In this document: in pieces, positions 1-6,897 of the stretch
How the letters are laid out: each line of letters starts with the position of its first letter
How positions within the stretch are numbered: position 1 is the stretch's first letter
Source: Fidelibacterota bacterium
GTDB lineage: Bacteria; Fidelibacterota; Marinisomatia; Marinisomatales; UBA1611
DNA length: 9,812 nt
NCBI GenBank assembly: GCA_012964275.1
Contig: DTUG01000158.1
Span: forward strand, 1-9,812
Reading direction: 5' to 3'
Position numbers and translations under genes: made by a program
Notes under the pieces: model-generated
Database searches by the model: none
The model's input: the letters and a program-made list of their open reading frames with translations, nothing else
Told to the model about the DNA's origin: nothing

Positions 1-4
1 GGAG

Positions 5-161
5 TTAAGTTGGTAGAGTTATTGAGATAATCTGATATTTGGGGGAAGGTCATATTCTTATCATCTCTTAACTCGGAGATGATTTGGAATATTTTAATTT
101 GTTTTTTGGGGAGTGGTCTAATCCAAAAACGAGGGGATGATATTCTAACTCTACAAGTTAA
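5..161. repeat. Structured non-coding stretch with nested inverted repeats downstream of glmS
   Basis: The ends of this stretch are imperfect inverted repeats of 16-17 nt: positions 5-21 against 146-161, with 8 perfect base pairs (14-21 with 146-153) and further pairing after a one-base bulge. Nested inside, 52-67 pairs with 76-92 as a long hairpin: 6 bp (52-57 with 87-92), a small internal loop, then 8 perfect bp (60-67 with 76-83) around an 8-nt loop. On the plus strand this hairpin is followed by a T-rich run (93-107), so it could terminate a convergent gene from the left. No U-tract follows on the glmS side. No protein-coding signal is convincing here. Confidence 0.4.
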
Positions 162-180
162 ATAATACCCCCTTTCGATT

Positions 181-2022
181 CTATTCCACAGTCACTGATT
201 TGGCGAGGTTCCTGGGTTGATCGATTTCGCAGCCTCTCAATACTGCCAGATGGTAAGCAAGTAATTGTAATATGATTGAAGCTGTAATTGGAAACACATG
301 TTTATGGGTCCTTGGCACTTCCAAAAGGTGATCGGATAAAGAATCCAATTCTCTTGTTTTCCGGTCCGTAATGCTAATCACGATGCCTCTTCGCGCTTTA
401 ACTTCCTGGATATTCGATAAAATTTTCGAATAAGTATCATCCCGGGGCGCAATAAATACTACCGGCATATTTTCATCGATCAGGGCAATTGGACCATGTT
501 TCATTTCTGCTGCCGGGTAGCCTTCCGCATGAATATATGAAATCTCCTTCAGTTTCAGTGCTCCCTCCAATGCTACAGGAAAATTGATCCCTCGACCTAG
601 ATAGAGGAAGTTATCAACCATGTGGGTATCTTGAGCCACTTTCCGGATACTCTGGTCATCGTCCAAAATAGTCTGGATATCATTATCGATATGATGAAGA
701 GCTTTTGTTAAATCTCTTCCAAGGCCTGCATCAAAGCCCTTACGTCGTCCCAGCGACAGGGCAAGCATGGTCATGACCGCCACCTGAGCTGTAAAGGCTT
801 TTGTAGATGCCACCCCGATCTCAGGCCCGGCGTGGGTATAAATTCCTGCATCGGTTTCCCGGGCAATACTGCTGCCGACCACATTACAGATTCCAATGGT
901 CAAGGCACCTAGATTCTTTGCCTTTCTGATTGCTGCTAGGGTATCGGCCGTCTCGCCGGACTGGCTGACGGCGATAAGAACCGTATCGGGGTTGATAATG
1001 GCGTTGCGGTAGCGAAATTCAGACGCGTATTCCACATCTACCGGAATTTGTGCGTAATTCTCGATCAGTTGTTTGCCGATCAAAGCAGCATGCCAGGATG
1101 TTCCGCACGCCGTTATATAAACTCGATCGGCAGCCAGGATGCTGGGTTTAAAGTCAGCAATACCACCCAAATGAGTGGTTCCGTCTTCCAGGTTCAGCCG
1201 GCCCCGCATGGTATCAGTAATTGTGTGTTTCTGCTCGTGGATCTCCTTCAGCATAAAATGATCAAAGTCGCCCTTTTCAATTTGCTCAATGCTCATTTCG
1301 ATTTCAACTGAACCTCTTGAAACGATCTCGCTTGAATCAATCCGTGATATAGAATGATTATCTGGAGTCAGCTTTACCATCTCTCCTTCATCGAGATAAA
1401 TTACATTTCGTGTATATTCCACAATGGGGGATGCATCACTGGCCAGAAAATATTCACCTTCTCCTATACCTATTACCAGCGGGCTTCCCATGCGGGCGGC
1501 CAAGACTGTTTCCGGCTCCTCTGCACAAACTGCAACCACACCATAGGCGCCTACAACATCCTGCAGGGCTGCGCGGAATGCTCCTTCGAAGGAAAGTTCA
1601 TCATCATCAAAATACATGGCAGAAACAAGCTGTACAAGTGCCTCTGAATCAGTATCGGAAGTAAAGGGGATATCACGCTCCTCGAGAACCTTGCGGATCG
1701 TTTCATGATTTTCTATTATGCCATTATGTATTAAGGCAATCCTGCCCGTATGATCCAAATGGGGGTGAGCATTAATATCGTTTGGCTCGCCATGTGTTGC
1801 CCAGCGTGTGTGTGCGATACCGATACTACCCTTCATGGGTGTATCATCCACCAAAACTTCCAGCTGGGATACCTTTCCAGATTTTTTAATAGAATGGATC
1901 TGGCCATCAGTGAGAACAGCAATTCCAGCAGAATCATAGCCTCGGTATTCCAGGCGCTTTAACCCTTTTAACAGTAGGGGAACCGCATCACGGTTCCCGA
2001 TATATCCAATGATTCCACACAT
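181..2022 (-). CDS. glmS: Glutamine-fructose-6-phosphate aminotransferase (isomerising)
   Basis: Makes glucosamine-6-phosphate from fructose-6-phosphate and glutamine, the entry step to UDP-GlcNAc for peptidoglycan and lipopolysaccharide. 613 aa against about 609 in E. coli. The class II amidotransferase domain has nucleophile Cys2 right after the initiator Met, then EYRGYDSAG, HTRWATHGEPN at 71-81 and HNGIIEN at 99-105. The isomerase half has two SIS domains, with ACGTSWHAA at 305-313, SQSGETADT at 353-361 and ASTKAFTAQ at 405-413, then the HAEGYPAAEMKHGP active-site segment, and ends in the conserved KSVTVE with Lys608. The ATG at 2022 is preceded by AAAAA and lacks a Shine-Dalgarno sequence. 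No glmS ribozyme core is seen in the 197-nt leader. It is separated from guaA by a terminator-like hairpin, so it probably has its own promoter or depends on read-through. Confidence 0.98.
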   Translation of the reverse strand: MCGIIGYIGNRDAVPLLLKGLKRLEYRGYDSAGIAVLTDGQIHSIKKSGKVSQLEVLVDDTPMKGSIGIAHTRWATHGEPNDINAHPHLDHTGRIALIHNGIIENHETIRKVLEERDIPFTSDTDSEALVQLVSAMYFDDDELSFEGAFRAALQDVVGAYGVVAVCAEEPETVLAARMGSPLVIGIGEGEYFLASDASPIVEYTRNVIYLDEGEMVKLTPDNHSISRIDSSEIVSRGSVEIEMSIEQIEKGDFDHFMLKEIHEQKHTITDTMRGRLNLEDGTTHLGGIADFKPSILAADRVYITACGTSWHAALIGKQLIENYAQIPVDVEYASEFRYRNAIINPDTVLIAVSQSGETADTLAAIRKAKNLGALTIGICNVVGSSIARETDAGIYTHAGPEIGVASTKAFTAQVAVMTMLALSLGRRKGFDAGLGRDLTKALHHIDNDIQTILDDDQSIRKVAQDTHMVDNFLYLGRGINFPVALEGALKLKEISYIHAEGYPAAEMKHGPIALIDENMPVVFIAPRDDTYSKILSNIQEVKARRGIVISITDRKTRELDSLSDHLLEVPRTHKHVFPITASIILQLLAYHLAVLRGCEIDQPRNLAKSVTVE

Positions 2023-2061
2023 TTTTTAGCTAATGTTTACAAGTTTTCCAGTTTAAGATTT

Positions 2062-2087
2062 AAAAAGTGGGGAAGTTCCCACTTTTT
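2062..2087 (-). terminator. Intrinsic terminator-like hairpin after guaA
   Basis: AAAAAGTGGG (2062-2071) pairs with CCCACTTTTT (2078-2087) around a 6-nt loop, so the RNA is a GTGGG/CCCAC core flanked by an A-tract and a U-tract. The structure is symmetrical and could act on both strands. It lies about 130 nt after the guaA stop and probably ends the transcript of the upstream block. It also stands only 39 nt before the glmS start, so leader attenuation of glmS is an alternative reading. Confidence 0.65.
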
Positions 2088-2130
2088 TGAATATTTTTAC
2101 TTCCTGGTATTAGTAATTGCAGTAAGCATT

Positions 2131-2162
2131 TTGATCAAGGAGATATTTTCTTCCTTGGTCAA
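2131..2162. repeat. 11-bp inverted repeat between guaA and glmS
   Basis: TTGATCAAGGA (2131-2141) and TCCTTGGTCAA (2152-2162) are inverted copies with a single mismatch, separated by 10 nt. There is no U-tract after it on the minus strand, so it is not a standard intrinsic terminator for guaA. It could be an operator, a transcript-stabilising 3' hairpin or part of a tiny reading frame that runs through it. Confidence 0.4.
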
Positions 2163-2219
2163 TTTGATTTTCATTTAAGGAAAATAACCAGTTTATGAGA
2201 GAAGAGACAACAAGTAAAA

Positions 2220-3770
2220 TTATTCCCATTCGATAGTGCCGGGAGGTTTGGATGTGATATCATATACTACACGATTGATCCCCCGGACAGAATTCACGAT
2301 CCTATTGGATATTTTTGTCAGCGTTTCCGGCGGCATCCGGTACCAGTCCGCCGTCATACCATCTGTGCTGGTGACGGCCCTTAACCCAAGCAGATTTTCA
2401 TAGGTTCGCTGGTCGCCCATGACTCCCACAGTTTGAACTGGAATCAACACCGCAAATGCCTGCCAGATATCATTGTATAAACCATCTTCATGGAGAATAT
2501 CCATATAAACATGGTCAGCTTCCTGAAGGATATTGATCCGTTCTCTTGTAATGTCTCCAATAATTCGAACAGCGAGTCCAGGTCCGGGAAATGGATGACG
2601 CTCGATCAATGCTTTCGGTAATCCTAATTCTCTTCCCACATTTCTGACTTCATCCTTAAATAATTCCCGTAATGGTTCCACCAACTCGAATTGCATATCC
2701 TCCGGCAGACCGCCTACATTATGATGGCTCTTAATTACATGGGCCGTTTTACCTTTGCTCACGCCACTTTCGATCACGTCAGGGTAAAGTGTTCCTTGCG
2801 CTAAAAATTGCATATCACCTAATTCACTGGCAATTCGATCGAAAGAATAAATGAATTGGTTCCCAATGATTTTTCGTTTTTTCTCAGGGTCAACAACGCC
2901 ATCCAATTTTGAAAGAAAGAGTTCCGATTCATCATAACAATGAATGAATACACCCAGACCATTTTTCAACGTTTCAACACAAGTTTTTGCTTCATCCTTC
3001 CGGAGCAAACCATGATCAATCAGAACTGCAGTGGATCTATCTCCAATGGCTTTGTGCAGCAGTGCAGCAACCACGGTAGAATCCACGCCCCCACTCACAC
3101 CAACCAGCACTTTTCCATCGCCTACCTGTTTCCGGATCATCTCAACCTGCTCTTGGATAAATTTTCCTACTGTCCATGTGGGTGCACAGTTAGCAATCTT
3201 AAAAAGGAAATTCCGCAGAATAGTTTCTCCTTCTTCAGTATGAGCCACTTCGGGATGAAATTGAGTGGCAACACGGGTTTGATCCTTATTGGACATGGCT
3301 GCCACAACACCATTTGAAGAATGAGCCAGGGTATGCCAGCCATCTGGCATCTGGCTTACCCGATCACCATGGCTCATCCAGACCCGCGATGGTGATGATA
3401 TGCCTTCCAGGAGCCCTGTAGAATCGTCTGCTGAAATTTCAGCAAAACCGTATTCTCCCTGCCCTGTTGATTCTACTGCACCGCCCTGCTGCTGGGCTAG
3501 CAAATGGAGTCCGTAGCAGATTCCCAGGGTCGGCAGTGAAGTTTCCAGTATTTCAGGATCAAATTCGGGTGCATTCTTTTCATATACGCTGGAGGGTCCG
3601 CCGGACAAAATCATTGCGGCCGGTTCTCGATTTAATATTTTATTGAGAGATGTCTCTGGTGGGAGAATCTCAGAGTACACATTTTGTTCCCGAACCCTTC
3701 GGGCAATCAATTGGGTGTATTGTGATCCAAAATCAAGGATCACTACGCCATCTTTATGAAGACCTTTCAT
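2220..3770 (-). CDS. guaA: GMP synthase (glutamine-hydrolysing)
   Basis: Converts XMP, ATP and glutamine to GMP, the last step of de novo guanine nucleotide synthesis. 516 aa, with all three parts present: a class I glutamine amidotransferase domain (about 8-190) with nucleophile C85 and the H172/E174 dyad in QFHPEV; an ATP pyrophosphatase domain with P-loop SGGVDS at 226-231; and a dimerisation domain with RHPFPGPGLAVR at 391-402 and the C-terminal PPGTIEWE. LYPDVIES and KSHHNVGGLPEDM are also family signatures. One oddity is that the nucleophile motif reads CYGLH, with His89 where the family usually has Gln. The ATG at 3770 gives the expected N-terminus but overlaps surE by 17 nt and has no Shine-Dalgarno sequence, suggesting coupled translation. 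A terminator-like hairpin lies about 130 nt past the stop. Confidence 0.97.
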   Translation of the reverse strand: MKGLHKDGVVILDFGSQYTQLIARRVREQNVYSEILPPETSLNKILNREPAAMILSGGPSSVYEKNAPEFDPEILETSLPTLGICYGLHLLAQQQGGAVESTGQGEYGFAEISADDSTGLLEGISSPSRVWMSHGDRVSQMPDGWHTLAHSSNGVVAAMSNKDQTRVATQFHPEVAHTEEGETILRNFLFKIANCAPTWTVGKFIQEQVEMIRKQVGDGKVLVGVSGGVDSTVVAALLHKAIGDRSTAVLIDHGLLRKDEAKTCVETLKNGLGVFIHCYDESELFLSKLDGVVDPEKKRKIIGNQFIYSFDRIASELGDMQFLAQGTLYPDVIESGVSKGKTAHVIKSHHNVGGLPEDMQFELVEPLRELFKDEVRNVGRELGLPKALIERHPFPGPGLAVRIIGDITRERINILQEADHVYMDILHEDGLYNDIWQAFAVLIPVQTVGVMGDQRTYENLLGLRAVTSTDGMTADWYRMPPETLTKISNRIVNSVRGINRVVYDITSKPPGTIEWE

Positions 3771-4530
3771 CAGTGAATTGTTTATTTAATTCTTCTAAAT
3801 GAGATTCATTTGTTACATTGAAGTGGATTGGTGTCACACTGACATATTTCTCAGCAACGGCTTTTCCATCAAAATCCAGCGATTCATCTTCATCAATAAT
3901 TTTCCCTTTCATCCAATAATAGGTTCGTCCCCGCGGATCTGTCCTTTCGTCAAAGGCATCCTTGAAATACTGGTTGCCTTGTCGGGTAATCTTGATCCCT
4001 TTGATTTCGTTTGGATCGCAATAAGGAACATTAACGTTCAATAGGGTACCTTTGGGGACACCGTATTGCAGAACATGCTTAGCCAAATCAACCGCTATTC
4101 TTTTAGCACCTCGCCAATCATCAGATTTATATGATTCCAGGCTGATAGCGATGGATGGAATCCCTAGCATGGTCCCTTCAGTTGCAGCAGAGACTGTGCC
4201 AGAGTATATGATATTTGTTCCTACATTGACACCCTGGTTAATTCCGGAGATCAAGAGAGCCGGTTTCTCATCAAGGATTGATTTGATCGCAATTTTTGCA
4301 CAATCGGATGGTGTTCCCGTAACAGCAAGTCCCTCAAAACCACCCGAGCGGTGAACCGGAACGACCCGGAGTGGATCAGTGAGCGTAATGGAATGTCCTA
4401 CGGCACTCTGTTCCGTCTCGGGTGCAACGACAATCGGATCACCAATATCACACATAGCCTCCCAAAGAGCATAAATACCCGGGGCAAAAATGCCATCATC
4501 GTTGGTTATCAGGATCCGGGGCTGTTTCAT
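3754..4530 (-). CDS. surE: 5'/3'-nucleotidase SurE
   Basis: A metal-dependent phosphatase acting on nucleoside monophosphates (and in some species on short polyphosphate or 3'-nucleotides); it is linked to stationary-phase survival. 258 aa, the normal length. The metal site is intact: D11 and D12 in ITNDDGIFAPG, S42 in ETEQSAVGHS, and N98 in SGINQGVNVGTN. The GTPSDC motif at 72-77 and SGTVSAATEG at 110-119 are also family signatures. The ATG start shares an ATGA overlap with the accD stop, giving likely translational coupling. The 3' end overlaps guaA by 17 nt. The neighbouring guaA makes GMP, a possible SurE substrate class, but this link is only suggestive. Confidence 0.96.
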   Translation of the reverse strand: MKQPRILITNDDGIFAPGIYALWEAMCDIGDPIVVAPETEQSAVGHSITLTDPLRVVPVHRSGGFEGLAVTGTPSDCAKIAIKSILDEKPALLISGINQGVNVGTNIIYSGTVSAATEGTMLGIPSIAISLESYKSDDWRGAKRIAVDLAKHVLQYGVPKGTLLNVNVPYCDPNEIKGIKITRQGNQYFKDAFDERTDPRGRTYYWMKGKIIDEDESLDFDGKAVAEKYVSVTPIHFNVTNESHLEELNKQFTDERSS

Positions 4531-5363
4531 GTCAACAGTCCGATCAATCGGGATAATTTATCCTTCATCTCACTTCGTGGAACAATATGGTCAATGAATC
4601 CTTTTTCCAATAAAAATTCAGCCCGTTGAAATCCCTTTGGAAGGTCTTGGCCAATAGTTTGTTTAATAACCCGGGGGCCGGCAAATCCAATGAGCGCTCC
4701 TGGCTCAGCCAGAATGATATCCCCCAGCATACCGTAACTGGCGGTAACACCACCGGTTGTCGGATCAGTCAAAACGGAAATATAAAGACCACCCTCCTGT
4801 GAAAATTTTGCCAGATGAGCGCTGGTTTTGGCCAACTGCATCAATGAAACCGCCCCTTCCTGCATTCGCGCACCGCCGGAAGAACATATCAATACCAAGG
4901 GGATCTTCTTTTTACCGGCAGTTTTGATCGCCCTTGAAACAGCTTCGCCAACTACTGAACCCATACTGCCGCCAATAAAAGCAAAATTCATAACTCCAAG
5001 GATTATGGGTTTCTCATTCAATTTACCAGAATAAACCTTGATGGCGTCATGGTCTCCGGTTTTCCGTTTTGCGCCTGTTATTTGAGTGCTATATTTCTTA
5101 CCGGCTTTAAAGCCAAGAAAATCTTTTGATTCAAGCGTTGAAAAAAGCTGGGTCTCTGATCCCTTATCCAGCAACAGATCCAAATAAACCGCTGAAGAGA
5201 CACGGAAATGATGCTGACAGTGGTGGCAGACACACAGATTCTTATCCAATTCTGGACGAAAAAGAACCTCATCACAGGAAATACATTTTTCCCATAAACC
5301 ATCTGGTATTGATTTTTTTTCTGAATCCTTGAATTTCTTATCTTTTCTGTTGTACCACGCCAT
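4527..5363 (-). CDS. accD: Acetyl-CoA carboxylase carboxyltransferase subunit beta
   Basis: Beta subunit of the carboxyltransferase that moves CO2 from carboxybiotin-BCCP to acetyl-CoA, making malonyl-CoA for fatty acid synthesis; it works with AccA, which is not in this window. At 278 aa it is shorter than E. coli AccD (about 304) but complete at both ends. The N-terminal zinc ribbon is intact: C27-x2-C30 and C46-x2-C49. The crotonase-like carboxyltransferase core follows, with GGSMGSVVGEA at 131-141, SSGGARMQEG at 161-170, and the PTTGGVTASYGMLGD and GFAGPRVIKQT segments at 201-236. It begins 2 nt after the rimI stop (TAG then TTATG) and its stop overlaps the surE start as ATGA. No Shine-Dalgarno sequence is visible. 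Confidence 0.97.
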   Translation of the reverse strand: MAWYNRKDKKFKDSEKKSIPDGLWEKCISCDEVLFRPELDKNLCVCHHCQHHFRVSSAVYLDLLLDKGSETQLFSTLESKDFLGFKAGKKYSTQITGAKRKTGDHDAIKVYSGKLNEKPIILGVMNFAFIGGSMGSVVGEAVSRAIKTAGKKKIPLVLICSSGGARMQEGAVSLMQLAKTSAHLAKFSQEGGLYISVLTDPTTGGVTASYGMLGDIILAEPGALIGFAGPRVIKQTIGQDLPKGFQRAEFLLEKGFIDHIVPRSEMKDKLSRLIGLLT

Positions 5364-5365
5364 AA

Positions 5366-5809
5366 CTAATTAATGTGCGTACGATGCCATTTCATGACAA
5401 TAGCATCTTCACCATCACTATAGTATCCATCGCGAACACCAATTTCCTGAAAACCGGAGTCGAGATAAATATTTAAAGCAGGGAAATTACTCCGTTTAAC
5501 TTCCAAAAATACGGTGGATTGACTGGGAATTTGATCTAAAAATTGATTGAGAAAAACCCGACCTATTCCCTGCATTTGAAAAGGCGTATCTATGACAATA
5601 TTTATAAGGTGCACTTCATTTAGGCCATACCGAGCCATCAAGTAACCAATTATCTGCTTATTTGATTCAAGTATCCAGGTTTGTCTATCTGGTTTATGCT
5701 GCAATGCATTTCGGAGCATTTCTTTGTTCCATGGACTTTCGGGAAAAACCCGTTCTTCAATCTTAAGGATGTTTGGGAGATCCTCAATAGTTCCTCGGTA
5801 AATATTCAT
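5366..5809 (-). CDS. rimI: GNAT-family N-terminal acetyltransferase RimI (ribosomal protein bS18 alanine acetyltransferase)
   Basis: Transfers acetyl from acetyl-CoA to an N-terminal amino group; the classical substrate is the N-terminal alanine of ribosomal protein bS18. At 147 aa it matches the usual RimI length. The GNAT fold is clear: the acetyl-CoA binding motif Q78-x-x-G81-x-G83, then EVKRSNFPALNIYLDSGF at 103-120 with E103 and Y115 matching the catalytic pair known from Salmonella RimI, and GYYSDGEDAIVM at 128-139, the signature RimI tail. It starts with ATG inside the ATGA overlap with tsaB. rimI next to tsaB is a widespread arrangement in bacteria. It ends 2 nt before accD. No Shine-Dalgarno sequence is visible, so translational coupling to tsaB is likely. 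Confidence 0.93.
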   Translation of the reverse strand: MNIYRGTIEDLPNILKIEERVFPESPWNKEMLRNALQHKPDRQTWILESNKQIIGYLMARYGLNEVHLINIVIDTPFQMQGIGRVFLNQFLDQIPSQSTVFLEVKRSNFPALNIYLDSGFQEIGVRDGYYSDGEDAIVMKWHRTHIN

Positions 5810-6462
5810 AACCGGGATTTTATTCCAAATGGTGCAATATAACTAGGAACGAGGTCATACGGCTTTTTAACAACCCATTCTTTAAAATTATGATTGGCGA
5901 GAAGTCCAACATTTATTGCCGATGGTTTTGACTCGATTGCTGAAAACTTACCATCAACTATATCATCACATTGCCATTGAAAGATGGTTTGTTCTATTGG
6001 AACTCTTTCTACCAGATCATCCCAATCATTCACTTCGACGCTGCCTGCTTCAGCAGGCAATTTATTCACCCAGGTAACAGGCTGGGAAAATACCCGAGTA
6101 CCATGAGACCAAATCAACCCATAGGTGGGAAACGCATAGCGAACTTGATAAGCCAATGCCATCATTGTGGGCACAGGTACAATTGGCAAGCCTTTTGAAT
6201 AAGCTAAACCTTTGGCAAAACTTAAACCAATGCGTAATCCAGTAAAGGAACCCGGCCCAATGCTGACGGCAATTGCATTAAGTTCAGCTAAATGGAAATT
6301 TGTTTTTTTTTCTAACTGATTAAAAAAATCCGGGAGAATTTCTGCATGCTTTCGTGGGGTACTTTCTTCGATACAGCCTACACTTTCACCATTAACAATA
6401 TAAGCTAACCCGCATATACTGGAGGATGTTTCTATTGACAGAATTTTCGTTCCGCTGATCAC
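5806..6462 (-). CDS. tsaB: tRNA threonylcarbamoyladenosine biosynthesis protein TsaB
   Basis: A non-catalytic ASKHA-fold partner of TsaD in tRNA t6A37 synthesis. At 218 aa it is a little shorter than E. coli TsaB (about 231). Family hallmarks are the N-terminal strand ILSIETSSS at 7-15, RKHAEILP at 37-44, and the long conserved GPGSFTGLRIG at 69-79 followed by AKGLAYSKGLP. The second half is more divergent, as is usual for TsaB; the segment at about 117-126 (IWSHGTRVFS) replaces the more familiar DAR-x-EVY type motif. The start is GTG at 6462, 5 nt after the tsaE stop, with only a distant AAAGG about 12 nt upstream. A perfect 18-nt palindrome lies inside the gene and encodes residues 135-141. 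The stop overlaps the rimI start as ATGA. Confidence 0.94.
   Translation of the reverse strand: MISGTKILSIETSSSICGLAYIVNGESVGCIEESTPRKHAEILPDFFNQLEKKTNFHLAELNAIAVSIGPGSFTGLRIGLSFAKGLAYSKGLPIVPVPTMMALAYQVRYAFPTYGLIWSHGTRVFSQPVTWVNKLPAEAGSVEVNDWDDLVERVPIEQTIFQWQCDDIVDGKFSAIESKPSAINVGLLANHNFKEWVVKKPYDLVPSYIAPFGIKSRL
6042..6059. repeat. Perfect GC-rich palindromic hairpin inside tsaB
   Basis: TGCCTGC-TTCA-GCAGGCA forms a perfect 7-bp stem with a 4-nt loop. It is much richer in GC than the AT-rich bases around it, and in the tsaB frame it encodes about Leu135 to Ser141 in a poorly conserved loop. The shape resembles short REP-like or palindromic elements that insert in coding regions, but only one copy is present in this window, so repeat status is not proven. 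Confidence 0.4.
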
Positions 6463-6467
6463 TGAGG

Positions 6468-6893
6468 TTAAATGCCTTTAATGTTAATCATCCGTGCATT
6501 TGGCCGGTTTTTTAACCTGGAAAATTTTATCTCTATGGCATTTTTCGGCAACAATGGCTGAATTACATCAGCCCATTCTATCAAGGTGACACCATCATGT
6601 GGCATCAACAAATTTTCACCGCCCAGATTCAAAAATTCAACCGAATTCTTCAGCCGGTAACAATCCACGTGATATAAATTATAGGGCTTTCCAACATATT
6701 CACTCACAAGTTTAAAGGTAGGCGAGCCTACACGGTCCTGGATACCGAGTCCTTTTGCAAACCCCTGGGTGAATGTGGTTTTTCCTGTTCCCAGATCACC
6801 CTTTAGGGCAATAACTTTACCAAGAGGTATCTTTTTTACTAAATCCTCGGCGAAAGATTGGGTTTCAGCAACCGAGTGAAACCGAATATCCAA
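6468..6893 (-). CDS. tsaE: tRNA threonylcarbamoyladenosine biosynthesis ATPase TsaE
   Basis: A small cytoplasmic ATPase of the TsaB-TsaD-TsaE complex that installs the threonylcarbamoyl group on A37 of ANN-decoding tRNAs; TsaE supports turnover of the TsaBD complex. At 141 aa it is slightly shorter than E. coli TsaE. Visible motifs are the P-loop GDLGTGKTT at 32-40 (K38, T39), the SPTF switch-like motif at 57-60, the HVDCYR segment around D77, and IEWAD at 105-109, all in the family order. The start is TTG at 6893. No ATG exists at a sensible position, and an AAAGGA site stands 10 nt upstream. It sits 4 nt after the PorX-like gene and 5 nt before tsaB, its functional partner. tsaD and tsaC are not in the window. 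Confidence 0.95.
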   Translation of the reverse strand: MDIRFHSVAETQSFAEDLVKKIPLGKVIALKGDLGTGKTTFTQGFAKGLGIQDRVGSPTFKLVSEYVGKPYNLYHVDCYRLKNSVEFLNLGGENLLMPHDGVTLIEWADVIQPLLPKNAIEIKFSRLKNRPNARMINIKGI

Positions 6894-6897
6894 AATA

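Noticed and set aside
1..53. Start of a further minus-strand gene (ATG at 53, frame open to the left edge)
   Set aside because: Only 17 codons are visible, there is no ribosome binding site, and the ATG lies inside the long hairpin; chance is as likely.
1048..1664. Several plus-strand open frames of 84-97 codons within glmS
   Set aside because: They lie opposite a clearly conserved full-length gene and show no recognisable domain or start signal; they are shadow frames. The same applies to plus-strand frames inside guaA, surE, accD, tsaB, porX and the cyclase.
2109..2138. A sigma70-like promoter for glmS (TTGATC, 18 nt, ACTAAT on the minus strand)
   Set aside because: Each box matches only 4 of 6 consensus bases, FCB-type bacteria often use different promoter boxes, and a terminator-like hairpin follows directly.
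2023..2219. A glmS ribozyme in the glmS leader
   Set aside because: The leader is about 197 nt and already includes a terminator-like hairpin; I could not find the conserved ribozyme core, and the element is mainly a Gram-positive feature.
4565..5302. Minus-strand alternative-frame open frames inside accD
   Set aside because: accD is intact with zinc ribbon and carboxyltransferase motifs in one frame; the others carry no family signal.
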